From the NCBI GenBank assembly GCA_024699855.1, contig JAMPIQ010000002.1, positions 9,300,001-9,364,000 on the forward strand: 64,000 nt of DNA, in the 5' to 3' direction. Positions 34,794 to 48,471 of the stretch are shown in pieces; position 1 is the stretch's first letter; each line of letters begins with the position of its first letter. This DNA comes from Aphelenchoides besseyi (Eukaryota > Nematoda > Chromadorea > Rhabditida > Aphelenchoididae). Position numbers and translations under genes: made by a program. The notes under the pieces are model-generated. The model saw only the letters and a list, made by a program, of their open reading frames with translations, was not told the DNA's origin and did no database searches.

Positions 34794-36034
34794 ATGTACA
34801 ACTGTTGGACAAAGTTGCGATATCCTGTAGGATCGATCAAATTCTCCCTTCTTTTTCTGACCACGGTATTAGCGTTTGCTGTCATCTTGTCGCTTCATCT
34901 GCCGGTTAATCAAAAATTTGGAGCTAGAGATCCACACTTAGAAGTAAAACATATTGATCTATTTGTTTAACATTCTGTTTTAGCCAATTAGTCCACTTGA
35001 CTTGAATACGCCGTTACCTCGACCAAAGGAATGTTTCAAGAATGTCACATCAATGTTGAACAAATTGCGTTCTACTCAACATCAGAAACTACAAGATTGG
35101 TCGAAACTACGTAACATACCTAAAGAGATGAAATGGACAGGTATAATCGCTGTAGGTTTATGAAAGTGATCCATGAACCTAATTACGACTTAGATTTATA
35201 ATCCCGAACTAATCAATTTGGGTCGAATAGCTTTTCGATTTTCTTCAGGCGGCGAACAAAAAGGTTTCGTTGATTTCGTGGAAAGAAATGTTTCAGAGTA
35301 AGTGAAATTTTTGTAGTAGTAGATTTCCTTCAATTCTTCTGATTGAACTGCGTAAATGGATAACATAAGAAGAGAGCACTAACGATAACTGCAAAGGAAA
35401 TGCTTTAAACTTGGATATTTCAGATGTAATATCTGGACCCTCGGAATTGGACTCGATTTTGCTGGAGAAACGCGATTGTTCAATCGCTATCCGCAATGCA
35501 AATTCACAGCCGTTGATCCCGTAGTGCAAATTAATCGTGATATTGTCGAACGTGTGCCAAATGCGAGATTTTTGAAAGCAACCATAGGAGCAGAAAATGG
35601 TTTTTTTCTGGCTCGAATACGAGGTCATGACAAGGCATATCATACACAAGAAGCCAATCATAGCGGATTCACATCGTTCATTCAAAGGCACAATGGTGAA
35701 AGATTGATTGATCTTATCAACATCGACATTGAAAGCGCCGAGTACGGGGTTCTGACCAAGTTAATTAGTATGAAATGATTTTCAGTTTCCTATTTTTCAT
35801 TGATGTTTTTCAGCTGATAAATCGAAGCTACCAATCGTTTGTCAAATCAACGTAGAGCTCCATTGGCCACTTGAGAAATATGGATTGAAGACGGATTACG
35901 CGTTTCAGTCGGTTTTCAACTTTCTTTCTAACAATACTTTCACGATACTCAACATTGATAGCAGCAGGCATTTACTTCGAGTTTTCATGGTCAACACGGC
36001 AGATGAGCAGTGTTTGAAGAAGTTCTTTTGTTGA
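34794..36034 (+). CDS. FkbM-like methyltransferase-domain type II membrane protein, copy 1
   Basis: Nematode-type protein with a short cytoplasmic tail, a signal anchor (FSLLFLTTVLAFAVILSL) and a lumenal methyltransferase-like domain. It probably lies in the Golgi; the substrate is unknown. Five exons: 34794-34943, 34984-35151, 35194-35297, 35424-35767, 35814-36034, giving 328 aa. The SAM-binding region starts CNIWTLGIGLDFAGETRLFN and continues QCKFTAVDPVVQINRDIVER. The FkbM-type IDIESAEYGVLTKL strand follows, then LPIVCQINVELHWP and a Cys-ending tail KKFFC. AATAAA near 36101. It is followed by a diverged tandem copy in the same orientation. Confidence 0.85.
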
Positions 36035-36248
36035 CACCGAGCTTATTGACATCAAGTTTACATTTAATTGCTTTCAACTAATCGAGTTTTCTGACTGATA
36101 AAATAAACTCGATATGCGCACAGTCACATTATTCGGGAGTTGATGGACTTAATCCCGTAAATCATTCGATTTTGGTTGAATCGATTCACAAACCTACGCT
36201 GCGTATAATCGGGTTTGAACGCGTGCCGATTTAAATATAAACACCGGA

Positions 36249-37840
36249 ATGCAAATCCAAGTTGTCATAACAATGTTAGCATTTCGAGTTAACACGTTCA
36301 ATTGTGTAACAAGAACTCTTCTCATCTTATTTGGACTCTGTGGTGCTCTTGTGTTCCTAGATCTATTTGTTTTCTCCAAGCACTTTAAGATCATCAGTTC
36401 CGTTAATGATAATGAAAAGTTGGGATTGTGTGAGGAATATAACACGTTAAAGAGCATGAAGGTGGTAAGTTCTTACAACTCTTATGATTTGTGGTATCAA
36501 TATTAGCCGATATGCCCATTATTAAAAAAACAACGTAAGATCCTAAACAAATGTCACGGCAATGTCGAATCTCGACTGCGCAAAGCTCAAGAGTTCCAAC
36601 AATCTCAACTGAACTATTGGTATAACTTGTCCATTAGCAACGAAATGAAATGGTCAGCAATGATTGGCGTAGAAATGCAACTTGTAGATCAGTTTACTTT
36701 AAATTCTTTAGCTCTTTGATCCTTCACTATTTCCACTTTCTGAAACCTTTCGATTTAATTCTGATGGTGAGTAGAAAATCGGTTGTTTAACTGTAAGGAC
36801 GCTCAATTGCACTGAATCTCCAGTCATCTTAAAACAAAGTTAAAAGATTTTTGAAAAGTTTGTGTACTAAGATTGTAAAATGGTGAGACTAATTAGAACA
36901 TGTTTAACGTACTACTTTTATGTGAACGAAAGTACTTTCTTGATTTTCTCACATCCGATGAACAACCGTGCAATTTCTGGACTCTCGGTTGGTTATTCGA
37001 CAGTCGTGGCTCAGACACCTGCGACTCGACAGAATCAATTTTATAAAAGACTTTGTTGCTGAACATTTTGTTTCTAAAGATACCAAAAAAGATGCATGTT
37101 CTTCGGTAAAGTGGATTATACGAAGTCTGTTTGATTCGCTGGTGTCGGCCGCAAATGTCGTATCATGATCAGGAATTGGTGGCGATTTTTCCGGAGTTTG
37201 AATTGACAAACAACACAACAGTACTCAACAATGATTTAGGAAACAACACTTCACAACCGTTGGCCTCAGTGTCAAATAACAGGTGTTGATCCAGAAGTCA
37301 AATTGAATCGTAAGATCGTCGAACGAGTTCCAAAAAGTCGTTTCATTGCGGCGGCCGTAGCCGAAAACAGTGGAACGTATAAAGCAATGGTAAAAGACAG
37401 TAAGTAGATGGAAATCTATGTTTTCACATGATTTTAGCCGACCGCAAATACAAGGAGATCAAAATACCACATCGCCAATTTACTGAGTTTATGAACGAAC
37501 ACAATAGAAAAGAGCGAACGATTGATTTAATGGTTAATTTCAAGCGTTTTGTTATCCATACTTCTTCCAGATCATAGATGTAGAGGGCGCAGAATTCGGA
37601 ATCATGAGACGGTTAATCAAAGACAAAGACAAACTACCGATCATTTGTCAAGCAAATATGGAGATTCACTACCCTCCAGAAGACTACGGAGTTACAAACA
37701 GCGAGGCATTCCAAGTTATTCACGATTTTCTTGCTGATGGAACGTATTCCATTTACACTATCGAGGCCAACCGACGACTTATGCGTGTCTTTCTAGTTAA
37801 CACTAAAGAAGAAGAATGTGTTCGTAAATTTTTCTGTTAA
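36249..37840 (+). CDS. FkbM-like methyltransferase-domain protein, tandem copy 2 (possibly damaged)
   Basis: Paralogue of the gene ending at 36034. Clear exons: 36249-36464 (signal anchor LLILFGLCGALVFLDLFVF), 36507-36668, 36712-36766, then after a gap 37240-37399 (TLHNRWPQCQITGVDPEV), 37438-37532 and 37571-37840 (DVEGAEFGIMRRLIKD, tail RKFFC). The exon carrying ERKYFLDFLTSDEQPCNFWT and the SAM motif start (CNFWTLG, about 36921-36985) lies between. Its expected acceptor reads TTTTAT|GT where the frame requires an AG, and its 3' end has no donor matching phase 0 of the exon at 37240. Either splicing is non-canonical or this copy is degenerating. The other exons are open and well conserved, including the terminal Cys. 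AATAAA near 37940. Confidence 0.65.
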
Positions 37841-38021
37841 TTTCAATTGTTTGTTCTTTTTGTTCACGTATAAACTTTTACTCAAACTCCATTCATATTC
37901 GTACAACTCTGTGTAATTGTCGGACAATTAAATGAGTCAAATAAAGACACAAAATTGTTACGTAAACTAAAGGTTTTACTCACAAGTTGTATCAGTTGAA
38001 CCAACTGTCAGAAGAGTTTTC

Positions 38022-38276
38022 CTACAATCCAATTTGAGGACCATTTGAATTCGCACCATTGAACACATTTCCGTACGCCCCAAACCTTCCGATCCTTCCA
38101 AGTCGACTCAATCTCGATATTCGTGCTAAACGACCGAACCCGCTGCCGTACGCTTCAAAATAAACAATTTCGATAGGCTATCAGGTTGCATTCTGCGATC
38201 ACTTACCATATGACTCGGGGAAGAGCACGATCAACGCAAATGCAACTAGCAATTTGGGTGGAATTTTTACTCGCAT
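38022..38276 (-). CDS. Short secreted cationic peptide with Arg every third residue
   Basis: Two exons, 38276-38207 and 38152-38022, joined over a 54-nt GTAAGT...TTGAAG intron, encode 66 aa. Each exon is too short to stand out as an ORF. The N-terminus MRVKIPPKLLVAFALIVLFP then ESYA is a standard signal peptide. The mature peptide begins YGSGFG and contains RLARISRLSRLGRIGRF, in which Arg recurs at every third position (six times) with Leu/Ile/Phe after each Arg and Ala/Ser/Gly between. It ends GAYGNVFNGANSNGPQIGL. No Cys, no dibasic site and no acidic residue in the mature part. The composition suggests a membrane-active or nucleic-acid-binding secreted peptide, such as an antimicrobial. That is inference; I recognise no family. 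It lies convergent with the methyltransferase tail and divergent from PIEZO. Confidence 0.6.
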
Positions 38277-39100
38277 CAAAAACTGTTTGTTTATCTGCGA
38301 ACGAACGTAGAACTCGAACAATCAAAAGACTTTCGTACTTTGAAAAGTTCTATGACATCATTCTCTCTGTTGTAATTTTGCAGATGATTAGTTTACAGTT
38401 GTTTTGCGCGTGAATTCGGTTCTATGATGAGCGCAAGTTCAGACCGAAAACAGAAACTTTACTGCGGCGATTAGTCGCTATCACAAAAGCATTGAAGACC
38501 AAAAAAAGTGTATATCCATAGCCTGAGACACTGGATCACCAAAAGAAGTTGGTGGTCGAAAACTCGTCATTCGTTTTTATGGCTCCGAAAAACTTTGCGC
38601 GAACTTTCCACTGACAAGCAAACGGCAAAAGCAATGCAGAGATGTTGGAATGGAGACCTGTGACTAATCCACGAAACTTTTTGTTACGCTTTGCGATCGC
38701 GCAAAAAAAGTGTCAACAAGCAGTGAGTGTTTTCGTTTTTATGTTGAAAATATAAACAAAAAACGATAAGATGTTTTGGTGTCTATGATGCACGTTTTTG
38801 ACGCGAGAAAATTCAAATCAGAGATTATTTCATTCGATTTCTAACTTGATGACTCACTATCGTTCTCAACGTTTTTCACATTCTTTCAACGAACGAGAAA
38901 ACGTCGAGAAATCAATTGATTGAACTTCGTTTGCATTTGATCCTGTTTTCGGGTCGGTTGTTAGAACGCGAATCCACGCTCAGTAACATGTTTTGCATTT
39001 ATAATTCGACCGATTTGGACTTTACACGTGAAATCTTTGACTGTTAACCTGAGAGCATTTGAGTTTCAGTTTCCTTCGTCAAACGATGTGAAAAAAGCAG
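38277..39100. other. Intergenic between divergent peptide and PIEZO genes
   Basis: Shared upstream region of the peptide (-) and PIEZO (+). No coding feature recognised. Confidence 0.4.
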
Positions 39101-42100
39101 ATGATGTCGTCCATTCACTTCAAACGTGCATTCTATCGCGTTGTTTTGCCTTTTTCTTTGTTTGTTGGTAAGCAATTCAACTGATTATTGGAGTCTATTT
39201 TGTGTTTAGCCGCTTTCGTTCGTCCAAGTGCTCTTGGACTTCTCTACATCTTTTTGGCTCTAATCGGATATGCATTGCCACCCATTCCAACTGTTCGAGC
39301 TTCAGGTAAAAAGAAATTTTGCGGTTTTTTTAACTGTTGATTTGATGTTATAGGAACAGTTAAAGCATATCTTGGATTCGTGTTTTTTGTCTCCGTAATT
39401 GCTTCACTCGCTCAACTGGGTTTTCAAATTGTCGATCATGCTTTTGAAGGCAGTGAGGAGACATACAAGAAAAACTGTGCAAACTTTGGCATGGAGTATT
39501 GGTACATTCAATTAGGTTTTATAAGGTAGATAGATCCATGTTGATCTTACTAACAATGAGTTCCAGATTGTCGTCGGTCACTGCTGGACAGTCGCTTCTG
39601 CGTCTTGTAACACCCGAACTACTCACGTTGGTTTCTTCGTTTTTTACGATGTTACTGTGCAATACCGGCACAACTCGTAACTCCAATTCGAGCTCAAGAA
39701 ACAATTTGACTGAAAACGAACAAACGGGAGACAGTCGTGTTAGTTCACGGTATGTTCAACTATCAACTAGTCATTTTATTAACTTATCTAAAGCTCGTTT
39801 AGTGGTCAAAACATTTCCGAAAACTCGTCTATCATGGAAGCACTACGACGTCTTTCCGATCTTCTTCTCGTTTTCTTGATCATTGCCACCGGAATCATCA
39901 ACGTAAACAACACTGGTTTTTTCTTTTGAATTTGAGATTTTAGCCGTCAATTTTGAATCTGATGTATTTTATTTGTGGAATGACCGTAGTGACTTGGTGG
40001 GCGTTGTACACGCCGCTTCATCGCGCTTCGTTCAATCAAATCAAAGTTGCACTCATTCTCTACGTTTCCCTACATCTTATGTTGTTGTATAGCTACCAAA
40101 TGATCGCCTTTCAACACTACTTTCCACCCACAAGTTTCACAAGCCGTTTGTTCGGTTTGTCGCCGTTAATTACCACAGACTGCGAACACTACTCGTCGAT
40201 CACCGTTGGAAAAGTCAATTGGACAGAATTCGCAAACTTCGCCACGCTAATTACGGCCTTCTACGTTCTCATCTTCCAATACGATTGGACCAAACACGGT
40301 GTACGCGGACTACCGCTCAATCACGACAACGACTCGTCGGTACACGAAGAAGTGAGTTTGCGAAAAAACTACAGACGTTCAGAGATCTCCAGAAACAGCT
40401 TTGCTTTGCGTTAAAAATAAGCATCATAGAAAGTGCTGAAGCCACGTGTTTTGTGAACTTTAATGTCAATCATTCCTTCAAGATCTTTTAGTTTGTAATC
40501 CCTCTTCTACTTGCTGAAAAGAAAAAATTCTTGTAGTTGTATCATGGGTGGTTTTTTTTATTTTTAATGGTTAAGGATCGAGCCAATAGCAAATCACGAA
40601 ATGAAATGGAAATGCACTCGTTGGATCCGGACCGACCAGAAGCCTCCGAGTTGAATCAAGGACCAGTGCAAAATCGCACGGTACGCCGACGTTTGTGTTC
40701 AGCTTAAATTCACGTTTTGCCACAATTTTTCCATCATTCCGCTAATGTTCTTTTGCAAACCCTAACAGTTTGATTGCACTTTCAACGAATGGGTTATCAC
40801 TTTGCTTGGCTTTGTTGTTGTATATCTTAAAGACAATGTTAGTGGTTAGCAAAGTTAACTTACGGAGAAGTCAACTAATCTTCTAAAGTGCATGTTCGTT
40901 GTTAATATTTTAAATTGCAAATTTAACTTTTGCTTGATTGCTAAATTAACGCAATTGCTATCTTTGCTTCAAATTCCAAGTAACGCTTCGGACTAATCGG
41001 TTTTGTTTCAGCTGTTGCTCAATGACAATGATGGGCCGTCGAACGACTTCGCTGTTCGTCGACTCACTTCACAAGTCATTGATAGAAACAAGATTTCCTT
41101 TATTTTTAAAGGTATTTTCTTGATTGATGAACGAAACATTAAACTCTTTGATGAAGGCGCTAACACTAATAATCCATCAATTATTAGTGATACAATGCAG
41201 CAACTTTGCTACTTTATTCTCTATCATTGCTATGTATTTGCACTATTGGCTATGATGGTAAGCGAATTGGTTGGTTAAAATCAAAATTGGCTTCTTAGTG
41301 CTGGGCAATGTTATATCATTCGGTTTTTGGTCTGTTCTTTTTGCTTACACCTTGCATCTTATGGGCATTACTCGATTCACGACGCTGGACATTCAAATTG
41401 TCTTCGGTTCTTGTTATTTACGCCGAGTTCTTGCTGTTAGTTCAATACGTCTACAGTCTGAATTTGACCATCGACGAGTTGCCCAATCAAAATTATATGA
41501 AGATCATTGGATTTGTACGCGCTGAGACGAGAACTGCTGCATTTGTCACATTGGCTGTTAAGGTAAGAACCTTGTTTGAGAGCTCATTTGTATACAAAAT
41601 GTTCAGGTTTCTTTGAGTTTACCACTATTTGCTTTACTACGTTTGCAATTACGCGAGAAGTACTACGATACGTTGACAGGACATGACATTCGTCGTACTT
41701 ACGGAACTTTTGAATCAAACGAAGAACGAGGAACTACTGAACCGATTCATGCTCCACAAATGGTAACTAACCAATCTAATGCCTATTTTCTTATTTACGT
41801 TTTAGCATAAAACATCATTTGACTCGTTGTCTAAAGCCCTTTCAACCTCGTGGGTATTCGTTGTTGGTGCAGTTCTTTTGCTTAACTCAATGACAGAACC
41901 CCCGGTTTTGTACGCGTTGGGATATTTTTTGCTTTGGACAACTTTCATTTGTACTCTAGTGGTAAGATATGAAAAGAAACAAGATAACTAAACTTATAGG
42001 TTTCATTCCCTTTATTTCGAAGAACAATTTTTATTGTTCTTACTGTTTTAATCATCTACTCATCGGTTGTTCTTATTGCACTCTATTGCTATCAATTCCC

Positions 42101-45100
42101 GTCGATTCCCGAATATTGGAAGAACTTCACTCACTTGTCAGACGAATGGAATGCGGATATTGGATTGGTGAACTTTAAATACGACGGAGTGGATACGTAA
42201 GTTGTAAAAATCGAACGCATAGCAATGTCGATTCTTAGTTCCTTGTTTGCACGACTTTCTAAGCCAATTTTATTGCTTGTGGTTACTATGGTTCAATTGA
42301 AATTCTTCCATCGACAATGGACCGAAATTGTCAAAACACCGTCTATGCGAAGTCGATCTTCTACTCTAAACCATCGACAACAATCAGAAGGTTTTCAAAT
42401 TGCTTCTAAAATAAAAGATAACATCTTATTTAGGTGGAGAACCGGCATTGAGACAACTAAAAGCCATTTGTCGTGGTATCTATGAAGTTCTTTGGCGAAT
42501 AGCCGAAATTCATCTGTTTCGTCTTACGCTCTACGTTATAATGGATCTGACGACAAGCCACTACTGTGCAATGAACTTTCTTGTTGTTATTCTCGTTGTT
42601 GTTGCTCTGTGTTTTCCTGCATGCAACCGAGTTATTTCTCTTGTCATTTGCGGATACTTGTCTACACTCTTCATTTGTCGTCGTATATTCGTAATGCACT
42701 TCATCAAACATCTGCCTCCAATTTCACCACCGGAATGCAATTTCACAATGTTAAATACAACGCGAAGCGAAACACTCTTGGAATGGATTGGTTTCAAAGA
42801 TGATGTTACGTTAAGCGGAGATCTGAGTGTACACAAAATTTTTATCGTGATTATTATCAAGTTCATTGTTTAGGGATTAATTGTTGCTTTGACGTTAGTT
42901 GCTCTTCAATACGCAGTTCAATATCGACAACGACATCGTCGGCTTCGTCTCGGTTTACCCGAACCGCCGGAAGGAATAGTTTTTGTTGAAGCCATCGACG
43001 CGCGTTTGTTTGACAAGAACTTGCTTATGGGCTTCAAAGTTTGGTGCAACTACAGTTTTTACAAATTTGGACTTGAATTCTCAATGATTGCAATGGTTTA
43101 CGTGGCGTGGTTGCGAATGGACTTTCTTGCTGCCGTTCTCATTTCATGGGTATTGATATTCAGTTTGACTCGTCGTTCGGTTTGTCGAATTCTATGGCCA
43201 TTTCTTTTAATTTACTTGGCAATCGAACTTCCGACCCAATACGCAATGGTTCTTGGATTGCCACTACAACTTTGTATTCGTATGTTTGGTTTCACTTAGT
43301 CTCTACACGTTTTATTTTAGAATATCCATGGAGTAATTTGTTGGGTGATATCGCAAAAGACGACAATTTAATTTCGTTTTTGGATCTTGCAAACTATCGA
43401 GCTGATCGTCATCATTACGACAGTATTCTGCTGGCCGATTTTCTCTTGTTGATGGCGGTTGCTGCCCAGTATGTTGCTTTTAAAGCCGAATCGAACGATC
43501 ATCCCGCTGGCCACAACAATTCGATTTACACAACGGGTGATTTTACTCTTCGCCGCAATAATCCTCATTACGATTTTGTGGCCGATCAAAGGTTCTATTA
43601 CAATCACGATTTTATAGTATTGAAAATATTTTAGGAGTTTTGTTGACTATTTGAAAATCGTGGTCTTCAGTTATGGACATTGGGTGACTATGATCATGGT
43701 TCTTACTGCTGGTTTGGGTGGTACGTCGTTGTTTGCTCTCGGCTACTTGGTTCTCGCATTTTGGATGTTGTGGCAGGGAAACAATTTGTACACAATGAGA
43801 AATTACAAACGCACATTGTCACGGTGGTATATTGTCTGTGCTTATACGGTGTGTGCAATGCTTTGGAAAGTATCTTTACAAGTGAGTGAATTCTGTTAAT
43901 TGTTGACTTTTATTTTTATGATTCAGATTATCGGCTGTGTTTTTGCAAAAGATATGGATAGTTGGAACGGTGATACGGGATGTGTGATTCGTCAACTTTT
44001 CAGTATTGTTTGTGTCAACGATGCATTGGAGAAGCGTTTGTACGGTGCCGAGAAAGATACGTGCGATGTGGAGATTCGAGAAACAAAAATTGGTCTTGAT
44101 TTGATTGCCTTCGCTTTTATTGTCTTCCAAATGCGTATTCTTCATTCGTACCTATTCCAACACTGCATTATCGATGTCCGATGTGAAATCATTCAAGCAA
44201 GCCGGTAACTTTGTTGTAGGATACTCAAGCATATTATTCGCGTATTTTAGTGGAGCCATTTTGATTAACCAACTGGTTGAGAAACAGATGTTGGAGCAAA
44301 ATGAACAACAGAAAAAGAAGTTCAGCGAAATCAAAGAGCGAATGGAATCGATTCGCAACGAACATGGACAAGGAGATCGTGGACCTGAAACTTACGCTCA
44401 AGGTAGTTTTTTAACGTTGATTCTCATTCGAAATTGTGTGCTTCTGATGTCATTTTTGTCCTTGTTCTTACTTTTTTATAATTCGATTACTAAAGAATAT
44501 CCACTCAACGATCCACGTCGATTTTCGTATTTGCACGAAGATGATCCTTTTCCGAGTTACGACGCGCGACGGTCAAATAGCTTCAAATGTCCTCCACAGT
44601 ACATTTATCACCACGGTTTGTGTAGTTGAATATCATCTGTTAGACACTGTACGCAAATTGACTTCCAAGAATCCATGAAACTTTTAGTTTAACAACTTTC
44701 ATTTTACACTTACAATCTTACTTGTTAACCAAATGTTTTGTTGCGATTTCATTACTAATCCAATTGATGTTTTCTTTATCATCTTAAGGTAACTGTTCTG
44801 TTTTTAGCAAAACGTGCTGGCGATTACTACATGTTCAAATACGGACCTCACACCGAAGATATCAGTATACCGCAAGAGTCATACGTTACAGAAGTGCTTC
44901 CCGGTGGTAGCGGTTACGATCGGTTAGATCCGGCACAACTAATTCACACCGCAATGTCCAAAGACATGGATTTGCTGGGCACATTAGCTGCGGTGGAAAC
45001 TGCTGAGAAAATCAAAGACGATGAACAGCGAATGATTGAGGCCGTTCGACAGAAAAGAGATGCAGTGGATACGAAGAGTTTGCCGCCAATCAGCAGCGTT

Positions 45101-48100
45101 GTGAGCTTAAAAGAAAACGATGACGAGCCATCGACACACAGTGAAGATTTCACAATTGAGCCACGAAACGATGAAGAACTTGTGGAGATTCAGGACAAAC
45201 CACAAGAAACGGAAGCGAGTTACTGCAAGTTTTCTGAACAAAGTCAACGAAGCAAAATCATTTTCTAGGGAGTTTATGCTTTAATATCATGCGATTCACT
45301 CTCAAAATGATCACTTCGGCTTTACATTACGCATCCGCATTCTTTAATCATCATTCTCGTGAGCACCGATACGTAGCATATGTGTTGGACAAAGAAAAGA
45401 TACGATTGAAACACGTGATGGCCGACGTGAGTAAAAAGTTCCGTTAATCAAAATGATTCCATAAATTTTAGACGTTGTACAACACAGAACACACCACCGA
45501 TAAACTGCGTTCCGAATGGACTGCTCGCGGAATGCAAATGGTCAGTTCGGCTGAAGACATTGGTCGAGTGGAAGAAGAAGCTCAAGCACGTTGGGAGCAA
45601 CGACATGTTTTAGCGAAGTTTATCATCTCATACGTCAGTTTTGTAACGGCTTACACCCACATTGTTTGCTTCATTTGCGCTTGTATTGCTCATGCGTATT
45701 GTGGTGGACTTGTCACGTTACCATTGCCTCTGATGGTCTTCTTGTGGGGTTCGTTGTGTAATCCACGTCCACCAAAAGGTAAAACGACAAAAACAATAAA
45801 ATATGATCGAAGAATTTCAGTATTTTGGGTCGCAATGATCACCTACACCGAACTCGTGATCATTATTAAATTTATTTTCCAATTTGGCTTCTATCAATGG
45901 AACAAAACCGAAACTATTGTCTCCAATTCGGCATCAGTTTTTAAAGCGCAATATGTTTTCGGAGTTCAACGAACTGAGTATTTTGCTATTTGGGACGTGT
46001 GTTTGCTCATTGCACTATTTCTACATCGGTACATGTTGAGGCGAATTGGGTTGTGGAAAGATGCAAACATTGCCGATACGTTTGTAAACGTGAATGTGGT
46101 CGAACATGGACCGTCTACCGATGCCGAAGAAGTGGAAGATCAAGGAGGTAACGATTTATTGTTTTTGAGATTCATCAACTATACAGGTATTTTAGAGTCA
46201 CCAAAATCAAGTGAACACAAACAATTGACCGAAAAACCGACGGATGTTCGTCGTACCGGTTTCAGTTTGTTCTATCACAATTTGCGTCATCCGAAGTTCC
46301 GATATATTCGTGATTTGTATCCGATTATGTTCTTTTTGGACATCTTCTGCATGTTCATTCTTGTGATCAAGTACTCGCAGTTCGGAGAATTGAGCTCCAC
46401 TTCAAGTGTCTTATTGGTAGACGATCGAAATATACTTGCATTTAAATCGGATTTCAGAGTTCACGAATTCCATTGATGTTTGTCATTATGCTCTTCATTT
46501 TGATTATTATGTTGGTAATAGACCGTGCACTATATCTTCGAAAATCGGTGTTCTGGAAATTGCTCTATCAGTTTGCTACGATTCTTGTTCTTCATATTTG
46601 GATATTCGGCGCTTTACCGGCCATCACAAAAACGTTTGTTACCCAGAAAACAGTTTGCTTTTAAGCTCCTTATTTTAGTGAAGCTGCGGACAACAAAGCG
46701 GCCGCATGGTTTTACGTAGTCAAATGCATGTACTTGATCGTCTCGGCTTGGCAAATTCGCAATGGATATCCAAAGCTGTGCACTGGAAACCTTCTAACTC
46801 ACTCTTATGGTCTAGTGAACTACATTCTTTTCTACGTTTTCATGTTCCTGCCGTTGGTATTCGAATTAAGAACGATCATTGATTGGACGTGGACGGAAAC
46901 AACAATGCCAATTTTTGATTTCATTAAAATGGAAGTATTTTATTCCAAGATTTATCTTGTCAAATGTGCTCGAGTAATGGAACAGGTATAGTACTTTCTG
47001 ATTGCTGTTGTTTATGTAAGTTTTAGAATTTTCCGGCTCCTCGTGGAGTACCACGAGGAAAAATTATCAAATATCTCTACGGTTTGCCTGCAATTTTGGC
47101 CGTAGTTTTGCTAGTTCTCAGTCCATTGTTGGCATTCTCACTTCTTAATCGAATTGGTGCTCCGAGTAAACCGCAACGTGTCGATCTGACTATTGCACTT
47201 GAAGGTTATCCAGTAAGTTTTTGCCATTCTCTTACGAGATTACATTTTGCAATTCAGCCGATTTATGCAATGAGCGCTCAAGGACTCGATCTCGAAGATG
47301 CTACACAATCAGATGTTGCTAGTTTAACGAAATGGTTTTCAACTCCGGCCGGCCAAAGCAAGAAAGATCAGGATCGGGCGAGAATGGCGATTTCGTTTAT
47401 AAGTGACTACGCAACATCTGATAAGCCCGATTTGATGGTTTGTTTCCATCTTTTTAACACTCGAAAGCTTTTGTGTTCTTTTTCAGAAGATTAAATTCCG
47501 ACCCGAAAGCGACGTGTTTTGGCCGATTTCGTCGGAATCACTTGATGCCATGCAACAAGAACTGCAAAAATCGTCTATGGTTAACAAAACTCTGTTACTC
47601 CGAATACACTTGGAGTTTGTACGTGGTCGAAACGAAGAATCAAAAGAACCGGTGATTCATTCGGCTGATTGGTTGGTGGACATAAAACCGAATTCAACGC
47701 TTTCGAAGTCACTTCAAGAAGCAATTCGTAGTCCTGGAAGTCATGTAAGTTTTTTTGTTTCCACTTTTCTAATCGCCTACCTGTTTCAGTTTAATGTTGA
47801 ACATATTCTGCCCTACTATGTGGTTGTACCAAACGAAGGAAAAGTTCAGGAAGCGGATATTTTGCACAAAACATTGTTCGCAAGCAACGAAACATACAAC
47901 CGAACAGCCACCTACTCAACGGCAAATTTTGTTTTACATGAAGTCAATCCTGTGAGTTTACAGATCCGTTTGTGTATTTTTCTCTTTTTGTCTAGGGTAA
48001 TAAGAATCTGTGGACGATGGGATTCAGGCGAAGTCCACTACTTGCCAATCATGCATTTAAATACGAAAAGATTGACTATGGTGTGGCAAATGGTACTTCT

Positions 48101-48471
48101 AATTATGTGCAAATGGTTGCATTTGTGGATCGTGTATTCCCGTCTTATATTACTAAATATACGCAAGGAGGGTGAGTATTGAAAGAGATTGATATAGATG
48201 ATTTTGGTTTAGTATCACGGCCATGTACATTGCAATCGTGTATTTTGCCGCGCGTATTCTACGATCTGTTGTGACCAGTGAACCGCTCTCTGTTATCATC
48301 AATGAGATGCCAAATCCGGACTATCTTCTCAAAGTTTGTATGGACATTTATTTGGTCAGAGAAGAACGTGATTTCGCATTGGAAGAAGATCTGTTCGCCA
48401 AACTTATTTTCTTGTTCCGTTCACCCGAAACGTTGATTCGATGGACGCGCTACAAAATCAAAGCCGAGTAG
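39101..48471 (+). CDS. pezo-1: PIEZO mechanosensitive cation channel
   Basis: Trimeric force-gated channel of the plasma membrane; C. elegans has a single gene, pezo-1. The gene spans 9.4 kb with roughly two dozen or more exons split mostly by 45-60-nt introns. I estimate 2,300-2,500 aa, in the family range (about 2,440 in C. elegans). The first exon is 39101-39167 ([13 protein letters not shown]), the last 48213-48471. The N-terminal two thirds are repeated four-helix membrane units (for example 42492-43634, 45600-46480). The C-terminus is diagnostic: the anchor/outer-helix region [32 protein letters not shown], then the cap domain with [11 protein letters not shown], the inner helix [14 protein letters not shown] and CTD motifs [20 protein letters not shown] and [14 protein letters not shown]. 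The largest internal gap (40681-41011) appears intronic. At 45210-45269 I place the donor inside GAAGCG|AGTTACT-type sequence, because the unspliced frame stops. Not every internal junction was verified. Confidence 0.95.
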
